Assembly (NCBI RefSeq): GCF_017316305.2
Contig: NZ_CP147250.1
Location: 2,913,001 to 2,977,000 of the forward strand
Direction: 5' to 3'
Source of the DNA: Enterococcus sp. DIV1094
GTDB taxonomy: Bacteria > Bacillota > Bacilli > Lactobacillales > Enterococcaceae
Length of the DNA: 64,000 bases
Shown here one piece after another: positions 9,892 through 16,921 of the stretch (the stretch's first letter is position 1; every line of letters begins with the position of its first letter). The translations under genes and the position numbers were made by a program. The notes under the pieces are model-generated. The model was not told where the DNA came from. It saw nothing but the letters and a program-made list of their open reading frames with translations, and searched no databases.

Positions 9892-10248
9892 TTACTCATA
9901 GTTGATATAGATTGTACTCAAATAATTATTTTCTAAAAATAAAACAATTGATTGTACTACTTCTTCTAATATCTCTTTTATTGAAGTTTGATTGATCTTG
10001 CTGATATCGAAACACCTTAATTGATCAATAGTAAGCGACTTATCCTTGATCAACCACGGTGAATCATCATACCATCCCTCATGATGAAAATATTCTTTCA
10101 CCATCCCCTTTTTTTCGACATTACAATCTAATAAATGATCTAAAATAGCTTCAAAATAGCCGTTCCAAATGATAAGTTTATTATCAGTAGCTACAAAAGA
10201 AAGCTCCGCTTCTCCTTCAAAACCTTCATAAAACCTATTGTCAATCAT
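9892..10248 (-). CDS. Unrecognised immunity-like protein
   Basis: From ATG at 10248 the product is 118 acidic residues with several aromatics (LIIWNGYFEAILDHLLDC). An alternative ATG at 10266 adds six residues; it sits only three bases after AAAGG, while the inner ATG has AAGGA 9 bases upstream, so the choice is uncertain. Just upstream is the stop codon of a broken coding fragment (10273-10436) that looks like a toxin C-terminal tail. That context is the main reason to call it an immunity gene. The family is not recognised. Confidence 0.58.
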   Translation of the reverse strand: MIDNRFYEGFEGEAELSFVATDNKLIIWNGYFEAILDHLLDCNVEKKGMVKEYFHHEGWYDDSPWLIKDKSLTIDQLRCFDISKINQTSIKEILEEVVQSIVLFLENNYLSTIYINYE

Positions 10249-10272
10249 AGAATCCATTCCTTCCATTGACCT

Positions 10273-10436
10273 TTATTTAATTGTTCTGTAATGATATTCC
10301 CTGCTTTTTTCAGTTATTGTATCGTACTGTTCTTCACCTGTTTTAAGCCTCTAGTCAGTAATACTTGATGCGATGCGTAATAGGGAATATTTAGTTTCAG
10401 TGATCCATATATCACCGGATTGCAAGGTAAAGACAT
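10273..10436 (-). pseudogene. Broken coding remnant, likely toxin C-terminal tail
   Basis: Minus-strand translation in one frame gives a protein-like sequence (VFTLQSGDIWITETKYSLL, an in-frame TAG, then LKTGEEQYDTITEKSREYHY) ending at TAA 10275-10273, about 25 bases before the next gene starts. It has no start codon of its own and an in-frame stop. The rest of the gap to 10513 shows nothing more. Toxin-tail identity is inferred from its place directly before an immunity-like gene. Confidence 0.4.
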
Positions 10437-10513
10437 TTATTTCTTACGAAGAATGTTTTCTGTTGATTGACTATTGATTTTGGCTCCAAGTATCTTTTCG
10501 CTCTTTCTAAAGT

Positions 10514-10921
10514 TTACAAGTTAGAAATTATTTTTTTTAATTGCTCATATTTTTCCATAAATTCGTCTCTTTCAAAAGCAAAATCCCACAGGTGAATATC
10601 TATATTTTGATCTATGTGTGAAGGTAATTCTTTTAGTTCTTTTGTATATTTTTTCAATTTCTCAATCGACACATTTGCTAACTGTTCTAAAAATTGTCCG
10701 TCCCATAATTCACCAGCCAATGGATCGTTTATTATAAATTCTAACGCTTTTTTTATTGCTAACTCCTCAACCTCATGCTGAGAAAACATTGTGTAAACAT
10801 CATTTTCATCTATATCATCTTCTGTTTTATTCAATAATTTATTTAACCAAATATCATACTTCTTGCTTACAATAGGAAAATCGTCATTTATATGATAAAT
10901 ATCTTTTATTTTTTCTGCCAT
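10514..10921 (-). CDS. CdiI-like contact-dependent inhibition immunity protein (putative)
   Basis: This protein of about 135 residues is helical and strongly acidic. Its centre (QHEVEELAIKKALEFIINDP followed by LAGELWDGQFLEQLANV) resembles the helical CdiI-type immunity family, whose members carry a plA...l..dPl.geyydgeLL pattern. CdiI proteins bind and block a cognate nuclease toxin in the cytoplasm. ATG at 10921 is preferred because a short upstream coding tail (ending NLFMNMDG) stops just before it; ATG at 10933 is the alternative. The cognate toxin is not intact in the window. Confidence 0.6.
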   Translation of the reverse strand: MAEKIKDIYHINDDFPIVSKKYDIWLNKLLNKTEDDIDENDVYTMFSQHEVEELAIKKALEFIINDPLAGELWDGQFLEQLANVSIEKLKKYTKELKELPSHIDQNIDIHLWDFAFERDEFMEKYEQLKKIISNL

Positions 10922-11013
10922 TGATCTATCCATCCATATTCATAAATAAGTTATCTATATTTCTGAGATTCTCGTCTTAATGGCTCTAAGTAAACCTATA
11001 AATTATATTTCTA

Positions 11014-11042
11014 AACTCTTTTTAACTCTTTTTAACTCTTTT
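11014..11042. repeat. Short tandem repeat, aactcttttt x ~2.9
   Basis: Nearly three copies of a 10-bp unit lie across the stop codon of the 11022-11390 frame. Because the unit is not a multiple of three, slippage here would change the C-terminus of that protein. Confidence 0.7.
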
Positions 11043-11390
11043 CAATAATCCGATTAACTCACTATCATCTGATTTTTTTGTTTCTTTTCTTACGTTTTTA
11101 TCCAAATAGTTGTAAAAAGTGTCAAAATCTAAATACACTATCTGATTTACTTCTACAGCTGGAGAAGCCAGCTCAATCAATACATGTTTATCATCTAGCG
11201 GCTTAGGCAATTGTGCCATATCGTAGTCATCTAAATCATTTTCAAAAAATAACCTCTTCTCCCCATCCTTCCTTATTAGATAATAAATTTAATAACTTGT
11301 TTAGATTTCTATTAGCTGCACAAAAAAAGTTTCCATCAACTCATCTATTTCTTGCTCATTGATTAAAATTTTAAATTTTTCTGTCATCAT
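11022..11390 (-). pseudogene. Frameshifted immunity-type gene with two homopolymer indels
   Basis: Three minus-strand frame segments join into one plausible 122-residue protein. The first runs from ATG 11390 (MMTEKFKILINEQEIDELME). The second (AANRNLNKLLNLLSNKEGWG) needs one extra T in a T7 run near 11330. The third (NDLDDYDMAQLPKPLDDKHV onward, 11219-11022) needs one T fewer in a T6 run near 11245. The two changes cancel, so the total length stays 369 bases. The layout, with KEGWGEEVIF then a central acidic strand and DFDTFYNYLDKNV, resembles small ribonuclease-toxin immunity proteins, but this is a weak call. Sequencing error in homopolymers is a real alternative to decay. Confidence 0.5.
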
Positions 11391-11604
11391 CTTTACTCCA
11401 ATTAATAATGAACCATCTAATTAATGCAGAAATTCTTAGGTTGAAATCTACAACTTCTTTACTTTTAAACATCAGTTTTTTATAGTATAGCCCTTAAAGC
11501 CATATTCAATGTAATAGGGGTAGTACACGATACTTTTTTATTCGCTTTTATTTATGTATCTTCAGCTCATTGATCGTTACAGAAAAAACATCCACTAATT
11601 TGCG

Positions 11605-11988
11605 TTACCTATACGTCCTATATTTTTTTATCCAGTCAAGTGTTTCTTCTTTATTCGTGATTAGCCTGATAAAACTTTCTTCAATAAATTTTACTCGGGT
11701 ATCTTTTGTACTAACCCCATGAGCCTCACTTATCATATCTATTATCGTTACTTCCCCTTCAGAACTAGCTAATAAATATTGATTACCTTCTAAAAATATT
11801 CTGTCGTATTCATCTTCTTCATACATCACCTCTTTAAAATTACTATCGTAACTATTATTAGAAACTACGAAATCTATTGTATCTTGCAGGTTATCTTTAT
11901 CTATTTCTGAAATTAAGAAGTCTGCAATTTTAAATATTTGTTGTTTGTCGTACAATTGTAAGATATTTGCTAGTTGTTTTTCTTTCAC
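11605..11988 (-). CDS. Unrecognised acidic immunity-like protein
   Basis: The product is 127 residues with a GTG start preceded by AAGGAAG. It is acidic, predicted helical at the N-terminus (MKEKQLANILQLYDKQQIFK) with a mixed C-terminal half, and has no export signal. I do not recognise the family. It is flanked on both sides by AT-rich gaps; the upstream 100 bases hold no clear coding tail. The gap to its left (11391-11604) contains two short frames ending YGFKGYTIKN and INWSKDDDRKI, which may be further toxin-tail scraps. Confidence 0.5.
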   Translation of the reverse strand: MKEKQLANILQLYDKQQIFKIADFLISEIDKDNLQDTIDFVVSNNSYDSNFKEVMYEEDEYDRIFLEGNQYLLASSEGEVTIIDMISEAHGVSTKDTRVKFIEESFIRLITNKEETLDWIKKYRTYR

Positions 11989-12087
11989 TATAATCTTCCT
12001 TTTAGATTTTGAATAGAGTCAAATTCTATATTTATACTTATCATACTACTGAAAAGATAAGACAAAATGGGTAACGATTTGATCTAT

Positions 12088-12646
12088 TCATTTTATTTTC
12101 CCTGACTCTAAAGAAAAAATTGTTATATCACCATCTTCACACTCAATAACGATCGAGTCATTCCTCTTTAAATAATAATCTTTAACAATATTTCTGAATC
12201 CAATATGCCATAATAATGATCCACTGCTTTCGTAAACGAGTATATCCAGCTCACAAATAAACACAATGTATTTAGCGTTCGGATCTATCATTATTTCATA
12301 CAATAGAGAAGGTAAGTTTTCTTCAAAAGACACCGACAGATTTGCAGAATCTAAACATGCGGAAAGACTATTTATTCCTAAAAATACTTTATTTGAATTA
12401 GTTGATAGGTACATCTGAGGTTCTAATCCCAAATCATCGTATATAAATCCTACGTCAATTAAACTATGACTAATTTTTATAAATTGGTTGCTTTCGGCTA
12501 TATTTTCGCCGAGTAAGAAAGATTTTTTTCCTAAGCTCTCTTTTAATTCTATTGCTGATTCATAAGTTTTTTTTCGAATAAATTCACGTATCTCCCACCT
12601 TAAATATTTACTACTAATACGCCAACGCCATCCTAAACCGACTCAA
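12088..12646 (-). pseudogene. Immunity-type gene with broken 5' end
   Basis: A minus-strand frame is open from about 12638 to the stop at 12088, much longer than the piece starting at TTG 12432. Its upstream half reads GLGWRWRISSKYLRWEIREF and onward to LIDVGFIYDDLGLEPQM, but contains no ATG, GTG or TTG start. A good ribosome site (GGAGGT) and TTG lie at 12646 in another frame, which stops after about ten codons. Removing one base near 12640 would join the two, giving about 185 residues. The C-terminal half (VFICELDILVYESSGSLLWH) is beta-rich. I do not recognise the family. Confidence 0.5.
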
Positions 12647-12647
12647 T

Positions 12648-12840
12648 TTAAACACCTCCATTTGGACCTTGTAAAAAGCTTTCTCTTACAGTAGTTATAT
12701 AATTAAATGGTGTTTTATCAGCTAATTTATTTCATAACTTTTTCTTCCCCATTTTAAAATATCAGAAGAGCCGATTGATACATTTTTCAAATCATCATTA
12801 GATAATTCCTACTTATTGGCACACCATAAATATAAATTTT
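12648..12840 (-). pseudogene. Broken toxin-tail remnant
   Basis: Minus-strand frames give ELSNDDLKNVSIGSSDILKW followed, after a one-base shift, by LADKTPFNYITTVRESFLQG and PNGGV then TAA at 12650-12648. An in-frame TAG precedes ELSNDD, with NLYLWCANK before it. The final TAA lies inside the ribosome site of the next (immunity-type) gene, the usual spacing for a toxin-immunity pair. Identity as a toxin tail is inferred from that context. Confidence 0.4.
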
Positions 12841-12914
12841 AATTAGCTCAATCTTCTATGATGCTATATTGTATTTCTAATGGGAATTTTTTGTTTGTTG
12901 CCGTTCTTCGACTT

Positions 12915-13373
12915 TTATTTAAAATATGGTTTAATCCATAACGATTTTAGACACTGATCATTATCGACCACAGCAAGCACATTCTCAAGAAACTCTACAC
13001 ATCTATCATTGTTATCATGCATGAAGTCTCCAAAGCATAACCAATTTTGTTTTAAGTCATAATAGGTAAGCCACACTTCTTTTTTATCTAGCCTCCATGA
13101 ACCTGATTCTAAATTCTCTTCTAGTTCAACTTTCCCTTTCTGAATATGTAAAGGTAAAAGTAAATCTTTTTTAATCCAACTTTCTTTCGGCGTGTATCCC
13201 CAAACTTGATTAGCAGACTTTTGAATAGAATCAAAACCTATATTCATATAACTGATAAGTAATAAAATATCTGCATTTGATCTAGGATTAAAATCTAAAT
13301 TTCCATCCTTTTCATCATACGTTACTTGTCCGTTAATTCTTTCATTCTCAGATTTTAGATTTAGTTTTATCAT
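12915..13373 (-). CDS. Putative immunity protein, Trp-rich beta type
   Basis: This 152-residue protein has an unusual number of Trp residues and a WGYTPKESWIKKDLLLPLHI motif at about residues 58-77, then LESGSWRLDKKEVWLTYYDL at about 91-110 and WLCFGDF shortly after. This pattern recurs in immunity proteins of Gram-positive polymorphic toxin loci, but I cannot name the family. GGGGTGAAAA precedes the ATG. The ATGA start overlaps the stop of an upstream broken coding frame, which suggests former translational coupling to a toxin. Confidence 0.6.
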   Translation of the reverse strand: MIKLNLKSENERINGQVTYDEKDGNLDFNPRSNADILLLISYMNIGFDSIQKSANQVWGYTPKESWIKKDLLLPLHIQKGKVELEENLESGSWRLDKKEVWLTYYDLKQNWLCFGDFMHDNNDRCVEFLENVLAVVDNDQCLKSLWIKPYFK

Positions 13374-13560
13374 TTTTCACCCCATTTATTTACAAAATTA
13401 TAATGAACAATTTTATTTGTCGATATATCAATAACTGGTTCTCATGTATCTTTGAATCCTCTAATTACTCCTTCAAACTCTCAGCGAAGTCTATTCTTAA
13501 ACTACTATCTTTAATCAGTATTGCTGTATTTATTATTTTATCTAAAAGTAAAGTCATTGA
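13370..13560 (-). pseudogene. Broken toxin-tail remnant coupled to the next gene
   Basis: The minus strand gives MTLLLDKIINTAILIKDSSL and RIDFAES in one frame. After a one-base shift it continues GVIRGFKDT, an in-frame TGA, then EPVIDISTNKIVHYNFVNKW and GEK. The last stop (TGA 13372-13370) overlaps the ATG of the 12915-13373 gene in an ATGA junction. The sequence is protein-like in composition and would be one continuous C-terminal domain with two repairs. Toxin identity is inferred from the coupling. Confidence 0.45.
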
Positions 13561-13619
13561 TACTTACTATGAGGTGCCAACGTAATCTTAAACCCTATGA
13601 CTTTACAAAAAATCATTCA

Positions 13620-13845
13620 CTAGTCTTCATATCTACCTCTACTTAACCTTGAATTTTCCTTATCCAAAGATAGGTCAGCAAATGAAACAATATATTCCTC
13701 ACTATCAATGGCTATTAACTGTCTATTCCCATTTTTTTTAAATTCAATCGGTGAAATAAAAGTCATGTTGATTTATAAACTTTACATACGCTTGGTAGTA
13801 GTTTTCAATCTAAAACATTTTTATCATCTCATGATTTCTCTTCAT
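13620..13845 (-). pseudogene. Decayed small gene
   Basis: From ATG 13845 the minus strand gives MKRNHEMIKMF, an in-frame TAG, and IENYYQAYVKFINQHDFYFT. After a frameshift near 13750 it continues FKKNGNRQLIAIDSEEYIVS and FADLSLDKENSRLSRGRYED, then TAG at 13622-13620. Joined, this is a protein of about 75 residues broken in two places. I do not recognise it; an immunity-type gene is likely from its setting. The 105 bases to its right, up to the next gene, show nothing. Confidence 0.4.
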
Positions 13846-13950
13846 AGACTATGGATCAGGAGTTGAATATGTATGTAAAACCATCAGTAGGATTCATTCA
13901 TGTGATGATTTTTTTAACTTGAAATACCATGCTTACTATTTTTCTAAGGT

Positions 13951-14442
13951 TTATAATTTCAATTTCTCTACTAATTTTTTAAAGTTGCGAATGTTTTTAT
14001 TTTGCAAAGAATTTAGTTTAATTATTTCTGATAAATAATACTCTGATTTCTCTAATACTTCTGTTCTGAAGTCAGAGAATAGCATTTTTTTATCTTTCCA
14101 GAATTGATAATCCGGATTTGAAAGTTTCTCTGTGCGAATCCATCCTCCTTGACCCACTTTAGCACCTGAAACTTTACTAATAGATAGAATTTCTTTCTCC
14201 CTATAAATTTCTATCCACGTATTAAAAGATTCAATATCATTAATCAAAACATAGCTCTCTGTGTTTAAAATCTCTAAAGCTCTTAAAAAACTGTCAAACC
14301 AATCGTATAGAGATACAGTAAAATCTTCTACTTCTTCTTCAAGGATAATCCCATAGTGTTCATTATCAATTGTGACACTAAAATAGCCATATTCTCCGAT
14401 AAAATTTTCTATATAAATATCTTTAACTATTTTAAATTTCAT
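13951..14442 (-). CDS. Unrecognised immunity-like protein
   Basis: From ATG 14442 the product is 163 residues; the frame extends to a TTG at 14481 with no better ribosome site. The N-terminal half is beta-rich (IENFIGEYGYFSVTIDNEHY), followed by DWFDSFLRALEIL and a basic, helical C-terminus. A VGQGGWIRTEKL segment sits near residue 115. No signal peptide or membrane span is present and the family is not recognised. It lies in the same direction as its neighbours in the array. Confidence 0.55.
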   Translation of the reverse strand: MKFKIVKDIYIENFIGEYGYFSVTIDNEHYGIILEEEVEDFTVSLYDWFDSFLRALEILNTESYVLINDIESFNTWIEIYREKEILSISKVSGAKVGQGGWIRTEKLSNPDYQFWKDKKMLFSDFRTEVLEKSEYYLSEIIKLNSLQNKNIRNFKKLVEKLKL

Positions 14443-14803
14443 CTCAAAAATTTTTTCCACCCTATTTCTCAAGCTTTTCAAATCGTCTTAATAAATATTG
14501 ATACTTAATATAATTCATATGCATAGCTTAATAACCTCAAATTTTTTCTGCATTTGGATTCGTTGATTAGTTGTATCTATAATTAGGTGGAGAACTAATC
14601 ATTCGTGGGTTCACAGACCAAGCCTATTAAGTATGATGAGTGATTCTATGGGTTGTTTTTTACAACAATAACCGTTCATCAAGTGATTCACTGATTTGTT
14701 AGACTGGAATGCTAGCATTTGTATAAATTATTTGCTGTAGTTATAAATTATATGACTCACCAGTAAATGAGCGCAAAAAATCAGTTAGCTCATCGGTCTC
14801 ATT
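14443..14803. other. Gap without a supported gene
   Basis: This 360-base AT-rich gap has many stops in all frames. A minus-strand piece reading NPRMISSPPNYRYN before a TAA could be another toxin-tail scrap, but it is too short to support. Direct repeats of AGTGATTC at about 14640 and 14682 and a small ATTAG/CTAAT hairpin near 14590 are the only structure noticed. Confidence 0.4.
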
Positions 14804-15133
14804 TTAAAAAATATATAATATATCTTGTTCTGAAATGAAAGAACTAGGGATAACTTTTTCTAAATGTTCTATTCTAGCGGTCATGTATTTTTGATTTTCT
14901 CCTTGAAGATTTGTTATCGCCCAGCTCTTCAGTAAATCTAATTCTTCCATAACAACTCCTAATTTAGTATGATCAAATTCCGCACCATCTTTTATATATT
15001 TGATACCTAATTCTTTTATAGCTTTTTCCCAATACCTTTCATAAAATGGTTCTGAGGAGATATTTTCACTTAATATAACTTCAGAGTTTTCCTCATAGAT
15101 ATCTCCATCATACTTAAATAATCCTACTGACAT
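14804..15133 (-). CDS. Unrecognised small acidic protein, immunity-like
   Basis: This 109-residue protein starts MSVGLFKYDGDIYEENSEVI, followed by a helical region with ELGIKYIKDGAEFD and LDLLKSWAITNL. It is acidic and lacks export signals. GTGAGGA precedes the ATG, which overlaps the end of a short upstream frame (ending GEFDEICGSED) by four bases in a CTAATG junction. The family is not recognised; context suggests an immunity gene. Confidence 0.55.
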   Translation of the reverse strand: MSVGLFKYDGDIYEENSEVILSENISSEPFYERYWEKAIKELGIKYIKDGAEFDHTKLGVVMEELDLLKSWAITNLQGENQKYMTARIEHLEKVIPSSFISEQDILYIF

Positions 15134-15183
15134 TAGTCCTCACTTCCACATATTTCATCAAATTCGCCAATAATATATCATTT

Positions 15184-15609
15184 TTATTTATTATGTTTTA
15201 TTCGATAATCTAGTTCTGACAATGCTTCTTCAACGTCTTCTTTTAATCTCGAGTTTCCTTTATACGATTCAATAATTTGTCTATATTTTACATTCTCGGA
15301 ATTTCCCAGCAAGCTTAAGATATAACTCAAACATTCATCATTGAAGTCAGTTAAGCGATGAATAATTGGATTTAAGTCAATTGACTTTTCAAGATTTGGA
15401 TTTTTCGACCCTTCTAATATTGCATCTAATATTAATTCCTTTATATCATCATCCTGTAACGTAGCTTGGACAGCCAGAATATCGATAAATTTCTTAGCAT
15501 TATTCTTTGAAATATCACCATATTCTAAAATGTCCCTTATATAGCCCACCGCCTCTAACTTGTCATTCTTATTTTTCTGTTGATTTTTTAGAGTATTTAA
15601 CCAATCCAT
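15184..15609 (-). CDS. Helical, HEAT-like immunity protein (putative)
   Basis: The product is 141 residues and almost entirely helical: DWLNTLKNQQKNKNDKLEAV, then LDAILEGSKNP and LSYILSLLGNSENV, ending with an Arg/Lys-rich helix. This resembles helical-repeat immunity proteins such as the Imm30-like group, though I cannot confirm the family. AGAGGT lies upstream of the ATG. A short coding tail (SGFYDENLINSTHIPIETP then TAA at 15632-15630) ends just before its ribosome site, as expected for a lost toxin. Confidence 0.58.
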   Translation of the reverse strand: MDWLNTLKNQQKNKNDKLEAVGYIRDILEYGDISKNNAKKFIDILAVQATLQDDDIKELILDAILEGSKNPNLEKSIDLNPIIHRLTDFNDECLSYILSLLGNSENVKYRQIIESYKGNSRLKEDVEEALSELDYRIKHNK

Positions 15610-15629
15610 TAAGATACCTCTTTCTATTT

Positions 15630-15714
15630 TTATGGTGTCTCAATCGGAATATGGGTGCTATTTATAAGATTTTCATCATAAAATCCACTATGTTTATTAA
15701 GTTTTTTAATTTTT
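15630..15714 (-). pseudogene. Short toxin-tail remnant
   Basis: The minus strand encodes KIKKLNKHSGFYDENLINST followed by HIPIETP and TAA, with no start codon and an upstream in-frame TAA. It lies 20 bases before the HEAT-like immunity gene. The remnant is short, so chance coding cannot be excluded. Confidence 0.35.
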
Positions 15715-15747
15715 ACAATTTATATCTTCATTGGTTCAGTACATTTC

Positions 15748-16110
15748 TTAGTAAATATCAATTCTTGCAATATCAGCTTCTAAATATTCATATTGTTTTA
15801 TATCCTTTGGAATATCCCCATCTGACAAATCGATTTTAAATTCTCCTATTTGAAGAATTTTGTTTTTCAAATCTATAAGCTCTCCCTGAACATGATAGTA
15901 ATCAGTTTTTTTATGTACTGTATATTCTTCATTTAAACTTTTAACAATGTGTTTGATGTTAAATCCATAAATTATATCTGTGAACATATCACCTTCTGAT
16001 ACATCACAATCACTACAAAAACATTCAATGGAATATAAGCCATCTGAAAGTAAAATATCAGCTTCTCCTGAGTCTTCATCTATCCAGTTTACTTTTCTTA
16101 TATTAATCAT
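15748..16110 (-). CDS. Putative cognate immunity protein of the 16.1-16.7 kb toxin
   Basis: This acidic 120-residue protein is beta-rich: ADILLSDGLYSIECFCSDCD near residue 17, then VQGELIDLKNKILQIGEFKI near 75. The paired Cys (CFCSDC) is notable. I do not recognise the family. It starts 17 bases after the toxin gene stops, with AGGAGATG upstream, which is the usual position of a cognate immunity gene. It would act in the cytoplasm by binding the toxin domain; this is inferred from position. Confidence 0.6.
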   Translation of the reverse strand: MINIRKVNWIDEDSGEADILLSDGLYSIECFCSDCDVSEGDMFTDIIYGFNIKHIVKSLNEEYTVHKKTDYYHVQGELIDLKNKILQIGEFKIDLSDGDIPKDIKQYEYLEADIARIDIY

Positions 16111-16126
16111 TTTGTAACATCTCCTA

Positions 16127-16704
16127 TTATTCCAAACCTAAACTAGGTGCTTTTTTAACGAGTTCTTTTACAGACTTTAAGTGCAAGGTTGTTATGTTCC
16201 CAGTTATTCTGTCTAATCCTACAAATGCATACTTTGCACTTCCTTCTCCACCAACCAGTTTGAAATATCCGTTCATTTCAGGGACAAATTGTCCCTCTTT
16301 AATCACATGATTTGCCTCTCTTAAATACTCAACTATTGAATAGTGATTTTTATTTAAAACTTGTTGCATTTCTGAACCATGTTTTGAAAAGTGAACTTCT
16401 AATTTAGTTTTACTATTAAATTCAATCGTCTCTCCTTGAAAAGATCTCGACTTAACTGAGTGTCTAGTGTAGAAAAAACTTGGGCGATTGTCTGTAACTG
16501 ATTGGCTACACTTGAAATGGCTGAGGCGATTTGACTGGCAAAGTTTTTGGCGGATGTGAGGCTAATTTGAATGTCTTGATTGCCAATAAGCGTGGTACGT
16601 GTGTCATTTTGAAGCGATGTTGATTGTTGTAAAGGTGTGGTTGCACTGTTGATTTTAGAAGTGGACTGCTGGGCTTGTTGAGAATTACTGCTGAATGTCG
16701 TCAT
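16127..16704 (-). pseudogene. Type VII-secretion-like toxin gene with internal frameshift
   Basis: The gene starts at ATG 16704 behind AGGAGG. Its first 88 or so residues (MTTFSSNSQQAQQSTSKINS, later SSVANQLQTIAQVFSTLDTQ) form a Ser/Thr/Gln-rich helical hairpin like the SACOL2603 family of type VII secretion proteins. That frame ends at 16399. The next frame continues without a stop from the same region as GETIEFNSKTKLEVHFSKHG, then SIVEYLREANHVIKEGQFVP, GYFKLVGGEGSAKYAFVGLD, ITTLHLKSVKELVKK to 16127. This second part resembles C-terminal RNase-type toxin modules (HF-x-KHG start and TG-I-TTLH end, as in BECR-fold toxins). A one-base shift near 16440, or a deletion that joined two genes out of frame, explains the break. 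An AAGGAG sits just before the junction. Confidence 0.6.
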
Positions 16705-16752
16705 GAATTTCCTCCTCTATTCTATAGACTGGATGGAACGCTTACACATTAC

Positions 16753-16758
16753 ATTATA
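16753..16758 (-). promoter_or_regulatory. Candidate extended -10 for the toxin/immunity transcript
   Basis: TATAAT preceded by TGA on the minus strand lies about 50 bases upstream of the toxin ATG. No good -35 was found. It is the best candidate promoter for the co-directional array. Confidence 0.35.
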
Positions 16759-16878
16759 TCAATATATAATCTTCCAGTGGATGAAAATTTCATTAGATAG
16801 GTCTTGTTACCTTATTGATCAGTGCTTATTTAAAATGATTTTTTCGTCTATTCACTTTTCGGAATATATTTGTAGTAT

Positions 16879-16912
16879 AAAAAAAGCGAGAGCATTTCGC
16901 TCTCACTTTTCA
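16879..16912 (-). terminator. Terminator downstream of tcyP
   Basis: GTGAGAGC and GCTCTCGC form a hairpin followed by seven T residues on the minus strand, ten bases after the tcyP stop. It separates tcyP from the toxin island. Confidence 0.88.
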
Positions 16913-16921
16913 TTTTAACGA

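Noticed and set aside
11391..11492. 33-residue frame (ends INWSKDDDRKI) as a gene
   Set aside because: It overlaps the start of the next frame, lacks a ribosome site and is more likely a toxin-tail scrap.
14443..14803. Insertion-sequence remnant
   Set aside because: No transposase-like translation and no terminal inverted repeats could be found.
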